Below are positions 26,077 through 35,043 of a DNA stretch of 64,000 nt, piece after piece. Position numbers and translations under genes: made by a program. The first letter of the stretch is position 1; each line of letters opens with the position of its first letter. This stretch comes from Lachnospiraceae bacterium JLR.KK008 (GTDB taxonomy: Bacteria; Bacillota; Clostridia; Lachnospirales; Lachnospiraceae): positions 1,202,001-1,266,000 of the forward strand of contig CP143548.1 of NCBI GenBank assembly GCA_037015955.1. Reading direction: 5' to 3'. The notes under the pieces are model-generated. The model did no database searches and was not told the DNA's origin. It was given only the letters and a program-made list of their open reading frames with translations.

Positions 26077-27003
26077 ATGAGTTTGGTAGCACCTGTAAAA
26101 AATGGTCAGGTTCAGGATGTGACACAGGCTACTTCCGCGGAAGAAACAAAGAAAAGCAATAGTACGCTTGATAAACAGGCATTTTTGCAGTTACTTGTGG
26201 CACAGATGAAATACCAGGACCCGTTGGAACCGACTTCCAACACAGAATATATTTCACAGCTGGCTACTTTTTCCAGTCTGGAAGAGATGCAGAACATGCG
26301 CGGCGCCATGGAGATGCAGAGGGCGTCAAGTCTGGTTGGTCAGGAAGTTTATGTCAAGACGACGGATGCAGATACAGGAAGTACAGGTTTTATTCATGGC
26401 AAGGTAGATTTTGTAACTTATCAAAATGGCAAGGCCTATGTTTCCGTAGGTGGAAATACGTATCCGCTTGATGATGTGGACAGCATTTACGACGCTGAGT
26501 ATTCCGAGGCATATGAGAAAGCATATGAATGGACAGTGGGGCTGAATAAGCTGCCGGCACTTTCCAAGGTTACTCTTGCACATGAAGAAGATATTATGAA
26601 GTTAAAGGAAATCTATGATGGTATGACAGATTACCAGAAGACGTTCCTGACGAAAGACAATCAGAAGAAACTTGAAAACTATGTAGAGCGGATAGAAACC
26701 CTGAAAAAGAACCAGGAAGAGGAAGACAATAAGACGGAAGATACCGACAAAACCGAGGGTTCTGATAAAAATGACGGGTCCGACAAGACGGAAGGCACTG
26801 ACAAGACCGAGGATTCTGACAAAACAGAGGGTTCTGATCAGACAGATGGGTCTGACAAAACGGAAAGCTCTGACAAGACCGATCAGGCAGAAAATGCTGA
26901 TAAGGTAGACGGAACGGGTGGCAAGGCACAGGGGAGTGATAAAACACAGGAAGCCGGGGAGACAGAAAAAACCGGAGAGATCGATCAAGTGGAAGGAGAA
27001 TAA
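26077..27003 (+). CDS. flgD: Hook-cap protein FlgD with an unusual C-terminal extension
   Basis: 308 residues. The first 130 or so are ordinary FlgD: LDKQAFLQLLVAQMKYQDPLEP, then EYISQLATFSSLEEMQ, and SLVGQEVYV. FlgD caps the growing hook and guides FlgE assembly. The remainder is atypical. Residues about 145-215 (KVTLAHEEDIMKLKEIYDGM; DYQKTFLTKDNQKKLENYV) resemble helical spacer modules of surface proteins. The last 90 or so are a Ser/Asp/Lys/Thr/Glu low-complexity tail with a DKTEGS-like unit. The hexamer-like coding repeats suggest slippage-driven length variation. Confidence 0.85.
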   Translation: MSLVAPVKNGQVQDVTQATSAEETKKSNSTLDKQAFLQLLVAQMKYQDPLEPTSNTEYISQLATFSSLEEMQNMRGAMEMQRASSLVGQEVYVKTTDADTGSTGFIHGKVDFVTYQNGKAYVSVGGNTYPLDDVDSIYDAEYSEAYEKAYEWTVGLNKLPALSKVTLAHEEDIMKLKEIYDGMTDYQKTFLTKDNQKKLENYVERIETLKKNQEEEDNKTEDTDKTEGSDKNDGSDKTEGTDKTEDSDKTEGSDQTDGSDKTESSDKTDQAENADKVDGTGGKAQGSDKTQEAGETEKTGEIDQVEGE

Positions 27004-27006
27004 GCA

Positions 27007-27408
27007 GTGAAAGTGCAGGATAGTCAATACCTTTCCGCACTGCAGTTCCAGGATCAGTTTTACCACCAGAAGACCGCGGCAGGAAAACCACAGACTTATA
27101 CGGACGGGATGTCTTTTCAGGATATTCTGACGCAGAAGACAAGGCAGACGGACGGCGGACTGAAGTTTTCCAAACATGCGATGGGCAGGCTGGCGGACAG
27201 AGATATCAGGCTTACGGACGAACAGATGGAGCGTCTGAGCGATGGAACGCAGAAAGCCGGTGCGAAAGGAATCAGAGAGTCGCTGGTGATCGTAGATCAG
27301 CTGGCGTTTATTGTAAACGTACCCAATCAGACAGTAGTAACAGCGATGGATCAGACAGAGACACAGACAAATATATTTACCAATATTGATGGAGCCGTAA
27401 TCATGTAG
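27007..27408 (+). CDS. Flagellar operon protein, TIGR02530 type
   Basis: 133 residues starting at GTG behind GAAGGAGAA. The region KFSKHAMGRLADRDIRLTD and LVIVDQLAFIVNVPNQTVVTAM is characteristic of a small protein found between flgD and flgE in Gram-positive fla operons. Its role in hook assembly has not been settled. No signal peptide or membrane helix. It follows flgD by three bases. Confidence 0.8.
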   Translation: MKVQDSQYLSALQFQDQFYHQKTAAGKPQTYTDGMSFQDILTQKTRQTDGGLKFSKHAMGRLADRDIRLTDEQMERLSDGTQKAGAKGIRESLVIVDQLAFIVNVPNQTVVTAMDQTETQTNIFTNIDGAVIM

Positions 27409-27493
27409 CCGGACCTCAGGGAGGCTGCTGTTCCCGACTGACAGACGGAACAGATACGGATCATTCGACAGGAATTAGGAGGTCATATTAACT

Positions 27494-29545
27494 ATGATGA
27501 GATCAATGTTCTCTGGTGTGGCAGGACTTAAGACACATCAGACAAAGATGGATGTAATCGGTAATAATATCGCAAACGTCAATACGACGGCGTATAAATC
27601 CAGTTCGATCAATTTCAGCGAGCTGCTCTATCAGACGACATCCAAGGCTTCAGGGCCGAATGCAACGACAGGTAAGGCAGGTATCAATCCACGACAGATT
27701 GGTCTTGGTGTACAGACCGCGGCGATCAACACGAGCATTACTTCCCAGGGTGCGGCACAGTCGACGGGCAATCCCTTTGATGTCAGAATTAAGGGAGAAT
27801 CGTTCTTTGTTGTTAGTGACGGTAATACGAATTATTTCACGCGTGACGGCTCTTTCTATGTTGATCCGGCGGGAAACCTGGCTATGACGTCGAATGGTTT
27901 CAATGTCATGGGCTGGGGTGTCGATGAGGCAACGCAGACGATCCGTAAAGATACGGTGCAGGCGCTCCGAATCATGAGCAGCGCCAATATGACGTATCCG
28001 CCGGAGGCGACGACACAGGCTTATGTGGATGGTATTCTTGACAGAAACGAGCCCGATGCGGCTACCGCTTCCGGAAAGACACTGAACCTGAGCTTCTTTG
28101 ATGCCCTTGGATATTCATATACAGCTAAATTTGCGATCCATCAGACAGATACCAAAGGGGAATATACGGTCGAACTGTCAGACATCATAGATTCCGAGGG
28201 AAGGTCTGTCGTGGATGTCTATGGGGTCAGCGGAATTGACGATATTGCCAACTTCGGCGGCACGAATACGATGAGCAGTTCGGAGATTCTGTCACTTGTG
28301 ACGGGAGCGCATTATGATCCAAACACAGGCACCTATACCAAGGAAGCCGGTTTTGAAGATGTATTTTCAGATTTTACACAAAACAGACTGTCGGGTATCA
28401 CTTATACCGTGCCTGACGGACAGCAGTCAGGTACTTCGGGTACCGGTGCCGGCGGTATCGGCAATACAATGACTCTGAACGGTGAGGGCAAGATGTCGAA
28501 AGAAGATCTGGGAAAGATCAAGGGACTGATCTATGTTCCTGCCAACGAGTCCACATACGTTCCCGCAGGTGGCGGCGGAAATCCGGTCGCTTATTATTAC
28601 TATGAGACACCGGGTGCCAACCCGACCGATCCTCCGGTAAAACATTATCTGACAGATAATCTGGCGGACAATAATAATGTGGATGACTGGAAGTCGATTT
28701 TGGGAGTCAACGACATCACAGGGCTGACCTTCGACGATGATGGAGTCAGCTATACGTTGACACAGGAATTTACGTTTGCTTCTGATGGTATTATATACAA
28801 TCAGAACGGTAAGATCTTTACGACACCAATCACTCAGGAAGAGGCTTATGGGATCGATACTTCCGATCCGAACAAGACATTTGCCTTTGCTGTGGCGGAG
28901 AATGGGACGGCACAGGTGACGACGACGACGACTTATAAAGGTTTCATTCTGAAATTCAATGTAGATAACGGTGAGTTCGAGTCCATTGACGGTAAGGACA
29001 ATGTGTTGCTTGACTTTAACACTACTGCGGTGACAAAGGGTGGCCAGACCGTATCACTGCGTAGCTTCAGCGACATTAATATAGACTGGTCATACGTGAC
29101 CTGGTTCAATAATGGAGGTACCTCTACGATTTCCAGTACGCCGGGTACGGAAGAAAAAGGGATTGGCGCCGGGCGGAAAGAAGGAGCGATGGATGGTCTC
29201 TCAATCCAGGAGAATGGTGAGATCTATGCAAGCTATGACAATGGTATGACGAAACTGCTCGGACAGATTGCCGTGGCGAAGTTTGCCAATGCCGCAGGTC
29301 TTGAGAAAGCGGGAGAGAACCTGTATTCTGCGACACTCAACTCCGGAGAGTTCGATGGTGTGGGCGTGGATATTACTGCAGATGGTGCAGGCGGCATGGT
29401 GACAGGGTCTTTGGAGATGAGTAACGTGGATCTTTCTTCGGAGTTTACGGAGATGATTACCACACAGAGAGGTTTCCAGGCAAACAGCCGTATCATTACC
29501 GTATCTGATACGTTGCTGGAAGAACTTGTAAATCTGAAACGATAG
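27494..29545 (+). CDS. flgE: Flagellar hook protein FlgE
   Basis: 683 residues. The N-terminus is MRSMFSGVAGLKTHQTKMDVIGNNIANVNTTAYK, the standard rod/hook motif; the C-terminus is LEMSNVDLSSEFTEMITTQ and SRIITVSDTLLEEL. The long variable centre, including a Gly/Asn/Thr-rich stretch, builds the exposed hook surface. It is larger than the E. coli protein (about 400), as in many Clostridia. It is preceded by AGGAGG and an 85-bp gap containing a small hairpin (CTGTTCC 27428-27434, GGAACAG 27447-27453). Confidence 0.93.
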   Translation: MMRSMFSGVAGLKTHQTKMDVIGNNIANVNTTAYKSSSINFSELLYQTTSKASGPNATTGKAGINPRQIGLGVQTAAINTSITSQGAAQSTGNPFDVRIKGESFFVVSDGNTNYFTRDGSFYVDPAGNLAMTSNGFNVMGWGVDEATQTIRKDTVQALRIMSSANMTYPPEATTQAYVDGILDRNEPDAATASGKTLNLSFFDALGYSYTAKFAIHQTDTKGEYTVELSDIIDSEGRSVVDVYGVSGIDDIANFGGTNTMSSSEILSLVTGAHYDPNTGTYTKEAGFEDVFSDFTQNRLSGITYTVPDGQQSGTSGTGAGGIGNTMTLNGEGKMSKEDLGKIKGLIYVPANESTYVPAGGGGNPVAYYYYETPGANPTDPPVKHYLTDNLADNNNVDDWKSILGVNDITGLTFDDDGVSYTLTQEFTFASDGIIYNQNGKIFTTPITQEEAYGIDTSDPNKTFAFAVAENGTAQVTTTTTYKGFILKFNVDNGEFESIDGKDNVLLDFNTTAVTKGGQTVSLRSFSDINIDWSYVTWFNNGGTSTISSTPGTEEKGIGAGRKEGAMDGLSIQENGEIYASYDNGMTKLLGQIAVAKFANAAGLEKAGENLYSATLNSGEFDGVGVDITADGAGGMVTGSLEMSNVDLSSEFTEMITTQRGFQANSRIITVSDTLLEELVNLKR

Positions 29546-29586
29546 ATAACAAAATAGAAAGCGTAAATATGGGAAGCGGGGGAACT

Positions 29587-29658
29587 ATGAGAGTAGTTGC
29601 CCTGTTCCTGTGTTTATTTTATTATTATGGAAAAGCGTGGCGAGATGTTTTCGCATGA
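29587..29658 (+). CDS. Possible 23-residue hydrophobic micro-protein between flgE and flbD
   Basis: An ATG at 29587 behind GGGGG (29578-29582) opens 23 codons giving a hydrophobic peptide (RVVALFLCLFYYYGKAWRD) and then a stop. An in-frame ATG at 29569 would add six residues. It fills most of the otherwise empty 138-bp gap before flbD. Too short to call on sequence alone. Confidence 0.2.
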   Translation: MRVVALFLCLFYYYGKAWRDVFA

Positions 29659-29683
29659 GAAGCATGAGTGAGGGAATCAAGTT

Positions 29684-29869
29684 ATGATCGAGCTGACAAA
29701 AATGAGTGGGCAGAAAGTACTGGTAAATCCCGACCTGCTTGAGCTGGTGGAGGAAACACCGGATACCGTAGTGTCATTTACGACGGGCAGAAAAATAATT
29801 GTAAAAGAAAGTAGACAAGAAGTGAAAAATTTAGTAAAATCGTATAGAAAGGATATTTTTGCAGGTTAA
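29684..29869 (+). CDS. flbD: FlbD family flagellar protein
   Basis: 61 residues: MIELTKMSGQKVLVNPDLLELVEETPDTVVSFTTGRKI and VKESRQEV, a full-length match to the tiny FlbD/SwrD family located between flgE and motA. The Bacillus relative SwrD increases motor torque. Cytoplasmic; motA begins 27 bp later. Confidence 0.92.
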   Translation: MIELTKMSGQKVLVNPDLLELVEETPDTVVSFTTGRKIIVKESRQEVKNLVKSYRKDIFAG

Positions 29870-29896
29870 TGCAAAACTAGAGGGGTGGAATAAGTA

Positions 29897-30691
29897 ATGG
29901 ATATAGCATCAGTAATTGGCCTGGTCCTTTGTTTTGGTATGGTTGTGTTCGGTATTATCAGTAATTCCGGACCGGCAGGTGTTCCCTATTTCTTTGATGC
30001 AGCTTCTGCTATCATAACATTCGGTGGTTCATTTGCTGCGATTCTGGCTTCCAAAACGATGGATGAATTTGTTGCCGGTTTAAAGAGCTTCGCCCTTGTT
30101 CTGAAGGCTCCGGTCTTTGAGGTGACATCGATCATTAGTAAGATTATTGATCTGTCCAATGTGGCCAGAAAAGAAGGGCTTCTTTCTTTGGAGGAAGCGG
30201 CAGGGGATCTGGAAGATGAATTTCTGAAGAAGGGTATACTGCTTATCGTTGATGGTACTGATCCGGAACTTGTTCGTGCCATTATGGAGACAGAGCTGGT
30301 CAGTATGGATGACAGGCATAAATCAAAGATCGGGTTTTGGGAAGATGTGGGAACGATGGGTCCTGCCTGGGGTATGATCGGTACCCTGATTGGTCTGGTT
30401 CTTATGCTTCAGAATATGGATGACCCGTCCTCGATCGGTCCTGCTATGGCGGTTGCATTGATTACGACGTTGTATGGTTCCTTGCTTGCCAACTGGATTT
30501 GTGCGCCGGTTGCCAGTAAGTTAAAAGTAAATAATAATATGGAGGTTCAGGCAAAAGAGATTATTATTGAAGGACTTCTTTCCATTCAGGCCGGAGAGAA
30601 TCCCCGTGTTATTGAAGAAAAGCTGAAATCCTTCCTGGCTCCAAAAGACAGAAGTGCAGCGGATGACGGTGGAGGTGAATCAGATGGCTAA
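29897..30691 (+). CDS. motA: Flagellar stator protein MotA
   Basis: 264 residues with four membrane helices and the large cytoplasmic loop between helices 2 and 3. Key segments: DIASVIGLVLCFGMVVFGI; the loop KEGLLSLEEAAGD, where charged residues face FliG; and WEDVGTMGPAWGMIGTLIGLVLML with the Pro/Gly motif of TM3. With MotB it forms the ion channel that drives rotation. The 3' end overlaps motB by 8 bp. Confidence 0.95.
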   Translation: MDIASVIGLVLCFGMVVFGIISNSGPAGVPYFFDAASAIITFGGSFAAILASKTMDEFVAGLKSFALVLKAPVFEVTSIISKIIDLSNVARKEGLLSLEEAAGDLEDEFLKKGILLIVDGTDPELVRAIMETELVSMDDRHKSKIGFWEDVGTMGPAWGMIGTLIGLVLMLQNMDDPSSIGPAMAVALITTLYGSLLANWICAPVASKLKVNNNMEVQAKEIIIEGLLSIQAGENPRVIEEKLKSFLAPKDRSAADDGGGESDG

Positions 30692-31496
30692 GCAGCGGAA
30701 GGAAGAACCACCAAAGGGTTCACCCGCATGGATGAATACGTTCAGCGATCTGATGAACCTTCTGTTATGTTTTTTTGTGTTGCTTTTTTCCATGTCTACG
30801 GTGGACGCGCAGAAATTCGAGCTGATAGCCTCCTCTTTTTCGCAGTCTTTCAGTATTTTTTCTGCGGGGGCAACAGCAATCGGCGACGGACTTCTGATCA
30901 GTAATGGTGTCAGCCAGCTGAATGAACTGGATGACTATGTGAACAGTATGGGAAAGGTTTCCGATGGAGACACCGACAATGAGACAAAATATCTGGAGGA
31001 AATGACGGAAGCTCTGGATGCGGAAAAATTGAAAAAATCTGAGGAACTTGCCGAGAAGATCGAAGAGGCGATGGATGAGCAGGAACTTGCCAGGGAAGTG
31101 GATATGGAAGTCACATCTCAATATGTGCAGCTCTCTCTGAAAGGAGCCCTTCTGTTTGATTCGGGAAGTGCTCAACTGAAGGAGGACGCTTTGCCAGTTA
31201 TGGATAAACTGGGACTGATCCTGGAGCGCTATGCCGGCAGTGTGATCGAAATTGAGGGTCATACGGACAATGTGCCTATCAGCAGCGCACACTTTGCCAA
31301 TAATAATGAGTTAAGCAGTGCGAGGGCTCTTTCCGTGTTTGATTACTTTGTGGGAACGACGAGTCTTGATCCTGCGATGATCAAACATTCCGGCAGAGGA
31401 GAGTATGTGCCGATCGCAGATAATTCTACTCCTGAAGGAAGAGCTAAGAACCGAAGAGTAGAGATCAGAATTTACCATACATTGAGTTCATATTAA
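30684..31496 (+). CDS. motB: Flagellar stator protein MotB
   Basis: 270 residues. One membrane helix near residues 23-40 carries the ion-binding Asp22 in WMNTFSDLMNLLL. The C-terminal OmpA-like peptidoglycan-binding domain shows IEIEGHTDNVPIS and ELSSARALSVFDYF and ends GRAKNRRVEIRI. It anchors the stator to the wall. The helix's LLLCFFVLLFSM pattern lacks the polar positions characteristic of Na-driven PomB, so proton use is more likely. Start 30684 follows GGAGGTG within motA. Confidence 0.95.
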   Translation: MAKQRKEEPPKGSPAWMNTFSDLMNLLLCFFVLLFSMSTVDAQKFELIASSFSQSFSIFSAGATAIGDGLLISNGVSQLNELDDYVNSMGKVSDGDTDNETKYLEEMTEALDAEKLKKSEELAEKIEEAMDEQELAREVDMEVTSQYVQLSLKGALLFDSGSAQLKEDALPVMDKLGLILERYAGSVIEIEGHTDNVPISSAHFANNNELSSARALSVFDYFVGTTSLDPAMIKHSGRGEYVPIADNSTPEGRAKNRRVEIRIYHTLSSY

Positions 31497-31520
31497 GCGA
31501 GAGCAGGAGAGGAGAATGAT

Positions 31521-32036
31521 ATGAAAAGAAATCTGTTATCCGTCATTATACTGGCACTTCTGGTTGTAAACCTTGTGCTGACTTCGATTATGATGGTTAA
31601 TGTAAACAGTGCTTCCCAAAAGACGGCGGAGCTTGTCACAGACATTGCGCAGGTATTGGATCTGGAACTTTCTGACGGTACAGGGGGAGCTATGACGAGT
31701 AATGTGCCAATGGAAGATATCGAGGTCTATAAAATTGCAGAGCAGATGACTATTCCGTTAAAATTAGGGGAAGATGGGCAGGCTCATTATTGTCTTGTGT
31801 CAGTGGCGTTGTCTATGGACATTAAGAATGAAGGGTATAAAGCATATGGAGCAGGTCTCAGTTCCAAGGAGAGTTTGATAACCGCTAAGATTTATGATAT
31901 TATTGGCAGCTATACATTGGAAGAGGCACAGGCAAACAAAGATCTGATGCGTGAAGATATACTGAAACAGGTTCAGGCAATGTTTGATTCTGACTTTATT
32001 TTCCAGGTTTCTTTTAGTGATATTATATTCCAATAA
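31521..32036 (+). CDS. fliL: Flagellar basal body-associated protein FliL
   Basis: 171 residues with one N-terminal membrane helix (SVIILALLVVNLVLTSIMM) and an extracytoplasmic domain of FliL type (VYKIAEQMTIPLKLG; CLVSVALSMDIKNEG; LMREDILKQVQAMF). FliL rings surround MotB and help load stators. Weakly conserved, but length, topology and position between motB and fliM are diagnostic. Confidence 0.88.
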   Translation: MKRNLLSVIILALLVVNLVLTSIMMVNVNSASQKTAELVTDIAQVLDLELSDGTGGAMTSNVPMEDIEVYKIAEQMTIPLKLGEDGQAHYCLVSVALSMDIKNEGYKAYGAGLSSKESLITAKIYDIIGSYTLEEAQANKDLMREDILKQVQAMFDSDFIFQVSFSDIIFQ

Positions 32037-32082
32037 ACCTCCTGTTGTTATATGATAGAAGGAGAATGGGAGGTGAGCCGGA

Positions 32083-33063
32083 GTGGGAGAAGTTTTATCC
32101 CAGGCTGAAATTGATATGCTGCTGTCGCAGATGAACAGCGGTGAATTTGATGCAGAGGAGATGCAGGCCAAGGATGAGAAACAGGCCAAGAATTATGACT
32201 TTAAACGTCCTGTTAAATTTTCCAAAGAGCATTTGCGAACCCTTGAAATTATATATGAACATTACGCACGGCTATTGTCCACCAATCTGCCGATTTATCT
32301 TCGCAAAAGTGTTCAGATTGATGTTGCCAGTTCGGAGACCGTTACATTCTCGGAGTTTTCCAATGCACTGGCCAATCCTGTTGTGCTGGGAATTATAGGC
32401 TTTGATCCTCTGCCAGGGAATATTTTGGTTGAGTTGACAGCGAATCTGGCTTTTGCCATTATTGACAGAATGCTCGGTGGGCAGGGAGTGCCGCTGGACA
32501 AGAGCAGAGATTTTTCTGAGATTGAGATGACTATTATTGAGAGAATTATGGTCATTGCGATTCAGCTTATGCGGGATCCCTGGAAGAATGTATTGGAGAT
32601 CAATCCGCTCTTAGAGCGCATTGAGACGAATCCTCAGTTTGCACAGGTGATTTCACCCAGCGATATGATAGCTATCGTTACCTTGAACATCAAAATTGGT
32701 GATATAGAAGGGTTTATGAATGTCTGTCTTCCGTATCTGACGTTGGAAGACATTATGGATAATCTGAATACGAAATATTGGTATTCAACGATCAAGGCTG
32801 TCAGCGATGAAAGTTATGAGGAACATATTGAGTCGATGCTGCGGAGGGTGGATGTTCCGGTTAAAGCAGTGCTGGGCAACAGTGCGATTTCTGTAGATGA
32901 TTTTATCCACCTTCAGGTGGGGGATATTATACGGCTGGATTCCAGAGTGGATTCTGATCTGAATATCTACGTTGGTAATATTAGAAAATTTACGGCATTA
33001 CCGGGAGCAAACAATGATACATATGCGGTACAGGTAACGTCAATAGTCAGAGAGGAGGAATAG
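32083..33063 (+). CDS. fliM: Flagellar motor switch protein FliM
   Basis: 326 residues starting at GTG after GGGAGGTGAG. The extreme N-terminus MGEVLSQAEIDMLLSQM is the CheY-P docking helix. The middle CheC-like domain includes HYARLLSTNLPIYLRK and FDPLPGNILVEL, and the C-terminal SpoA domain ends VGDIIRLD and VQVTSIV. It forms the C ring with FliG and FliY. The gene ends three bases before fliY. Confidence 0.96.
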   Translation: MGEVLSQAEIDMLLSQMNSGEFDAEEMQAKDEKQAKNYDFKRPVKFSKEHLRTLEIIYEHYARLLSTNLPIYLRKSVQIDVASSETVTFSEFSNALANPVVLGIIGFDPLPGNILVELTANLAFAIIDRMLGGQGVPLDKSRDFSEIEMTIIERIMVIAIQLMRDPWKNVLEINPLLERIETNPQFAQVISPSDMIAIVTLNIKIGDIEGFMNVCLPYLTLEDIMDNLNTKYWYSTIKAVSDESYEEHIESMLRRVDVPVKAVLGNSAISVDDFIHLQVGDIIRLDSRVDSDLNIYVGNIRKFTALPGANNDTYAVQVTSIVREEE

Positions 33064-33066
33064 AGC

Positions 33067-34290
33067 ATGGACGGGATGTTATCTCAGGATGAGATAAATG
33101 CCCTTCTGAGCGGCATGGATAATTCGCCAGAAGCACCGGCAAGCAGTCCCTCAAAGAACGAAGATGGGAGTGCACCGATCGACAAGTCGCTGCTTACGGA
33201 TACGGAGAGAGATGCGATCGGTGAGATAGCCAACATTAGTATGGGTTCTTCGGCGACGACTCTTTATTCCCTGGTAAATATAAAGGTGGATATTACGACG
33301 CCAGTCGTTACTCTTTCTAACTGGAAGACCATGATTGAGGATTATGAAAAACCTTGTGTGTTTATCCAGATACGGTATACGGTCGGCTTGGAAGGCAGTA
33401 ATATTCTTATTTTAAAAGAGCGGGACGTAAAGGTCATCACAGATCTGATGATGGGTGGAGATGGAACTAATATTGACGGGGAACTGGGAGAGCTGCATTT
33501 GAGTGCAATTTCTGAGGCAATGAATCAGATGATGGGTTCTTCTGCCACCTCGCTTTCCACGATGCTTGGCAAGATGATAGACATCAGTCCGCCGGAAGCC
33601 AGTCTTGTCGATTTGACAGAGTTCAAAAAGCCGGGGGAGATTGCAGAATTTCTTACCGGCACGTTCTGCAAAATTGCATTTACAATGACGATCGGTGATC
33701 TTGTTCAGAGCACGATTTTACAGTTGTATCCGGTCGATTTCGCGAAATCCCTGTATGATACCTTTATCAATCAGCAGATGGGAGAAGCAGCAAAAGATCC
33801 TACACCGGCACCGGCTCCGACTCCGGAACCGCAGGCATTCAATCCGCCGCCGGCACAGGCGCCAATGTCACAGTCAAATATGGGGATGCCGCAGATGGAT
33901 ATGTCTCAAATGAATATGCAGATGCCGCAGATGAATATGGGGATGCCGCAAATGCCAATGCCACAAATGAATATGGGAATGCCGCAGATGCAGATGCCGA
34001 ATGTACAGCCAGCGCAATTCCAGAGCTTTTCGGGTAATTATGGAATGACAAATGCGCCGGAGAATATCGGCCTGATCATGGATGTTCCGCTGAATGTTAC
34101 CGTGGAGCTGGGAAGAACGAGTAAATCCATTTCGGAAATTTTGGATTTTTCACCAGGTACGATCATAGAGTTAGATAAAATAGCAGGTGAACCGATTGAT
34201 GTGCTGGTGAACGGAAAGTTTGTTGCCAAAGGTGAGGTTGTTGTTATAGAGGAATGCTTTGGTATTCGTGTAACTGAAATAATAAAGTAG
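33067..34290 (+). CDS. fliY: Flagellar motor switch phosphatase FliY (FliN fusion)
   Basis: 407 residues. Start: MDGMLSQDEINALLSGM, a FliM-like CheY-P docking peptide. Two CheC-type phosphatase sites are intact: EIANISMGSSATTL with its following Pro, and EAMNQMMGSSATSL with its Pro. A Met/Pro/Gln/Asn-rich linker (about residues 270-315, NMGMPQM-like unit) joins these to a C-terminal FliN/SpoA domain (NIGLIMDVPLNVTVELGRT). FliY removes phosphate from CheY-P at the motor and completes the C ring. Confidence 0.95.
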   Translation: MDGMLSQDEINALLSGMDNSPEAPASSPSKNEDGSAPIDKSLLTDTERDAIGEIANISMGSSATTLYSLVNIKVDITTPVVTLSNWKTMIEDYEKPCVFIQIRYTVGLEGSNILILKERDVKVITDLMMGGDGTNIDGELGELHLSAISEAMNQMMGSSATSLSTMLGKMIDISPPEASLVDLTEFKKPGEIAEFLTGTFCKIAFTMTIGDLVQSTILQLYPVDFAKSLYDTFINQQMGEAAKDPTPAPAPTPEPQAFNPPPAQAPMSQSNMGMPQMDMSQMNMQMPQMNMGMPQMPMPQMNMGMPQMQMPNVQPAQFQSFSGNYGMTNAPENIGLIMDVPLNVTVELGRTSKSISEILDFSPGTIIELDKIAGEPIDVLVNGKFVAKGEVVVIEECFGIRVTEIIK

Positions 34291-34308
34291 AACACAGGAG
34301 TGAGAGAG

Positions 34309-34671
34309 ATGGCGAAGAATATTTTAATTTGTGATGATGCAGCATTTATGAGAATGATGATTAAGGACATTCTGACAAAAAACGGCTATAATGTTGTTGG
34401 AGAGGCAGAAAACGGATTGAAGGCTGTTGAAAAATACAATGAGTTGAAGCCGGATTTGGTGCTGATGGATATTACCATGCCGGAGATGGATGGTATTCAG
34501 GCATTGAAAAAGATTAAGTCCGCAGATTCGGGAGCAATGATTATTATGTGTTCTGCAATGGGTCAGCAGGCAATGGTTATTGAGTCAATTCAGGCGGGGG
34601 CAAAAGATTTTATTGTTAAGCCATTTCAGGCAGAGCGTGTTCTGGAAGCAGTGAAAAAGGTTGTAGGATAA
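34309..34671 (+). CDS. cheY: Chemotaxis response regulator CheY
   Basis: 120 residues, a lone receiver domain with all catalytic residues: Asp9-Asp10, phosphoacceptor Asp54 (LVLMDITMP), Ser82 in place of the usual Thr, and Lys104 (FIVKPFQ). CheA phosphorylates it; CheY-P binds FliM/FliY to change rotation. GTG at 34300 lies in the ribosome binding site, so ATG 34309 is used. Stop and the fliO start overlap (TAATG). Confidence 0.95.
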   Translation: MAKNILICDDAAFMRMMIKDILTKNGYNVVGEAENGLKAVEKYNELKPDLVLMDITMPEMDGIQALKKIKSADSGAMIIMCSAMGQQAMVIESIQAGAKDFIVKPFQAERVLEAVKKVVG

Positions 34672-35033
34672 TGCTTCTTACGCATATGAGCGGAGTGGAG
34701 TCTTTCGTTCAGTTTATAACAGTGCTGATACTTTTCTGTATTGTACTTGCGGTTACATATGTGACTACGCGGTATGTTGCAAATTTCCAGAAGCTGAGAC
34801 AGGAAGGAAGCAATATTTCTGTTGTGGAAACATGTAGGATAGCACCCAGTAAGTATGTTCAGATTTTGAAGCTGGGGGGAAAGTATATTGCGGTCGCAGT
34901 ATGCAAGGATACCATGACAAAATTGGCAGAACTTTCTGAAGAAGAACTTATGCTGTCTGTCAATCAGGAAAATGAAATTCCCGGTTTTGCCAGTTTTTTG
35001 GAGAAAGCGAAATTGAGAAAACAAAAAAAGTAG
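34671..35033 (+). CDS. fliO: Flagellar biosynthetic protein FliO
   Basis: 120 residues with one membrane helix (FVQFITVLILFCIVLAVTYV, about residues 12-31), then a small cytoplasmic SpoA-like region with VVETCRIAPSKYVQILKLG and KYIAVAVCKD. Length and position between cheY and fliP identify FliO, a helper for FliP ring assembly in the export gate. Confidence 0.85.
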   Translation: MLLTHMSGVESFVQFITVLILFCIVLAVTYVTTRYVANFQKLRQEGSNISVVETCRIAPSKYVQILKLGGKYIAVAVCKDTMTKLAELSEEELMLSVNQENEIPGFASFLEKAKLRKQKK

Positions 35034-35043
35034 GCACAGTGTG

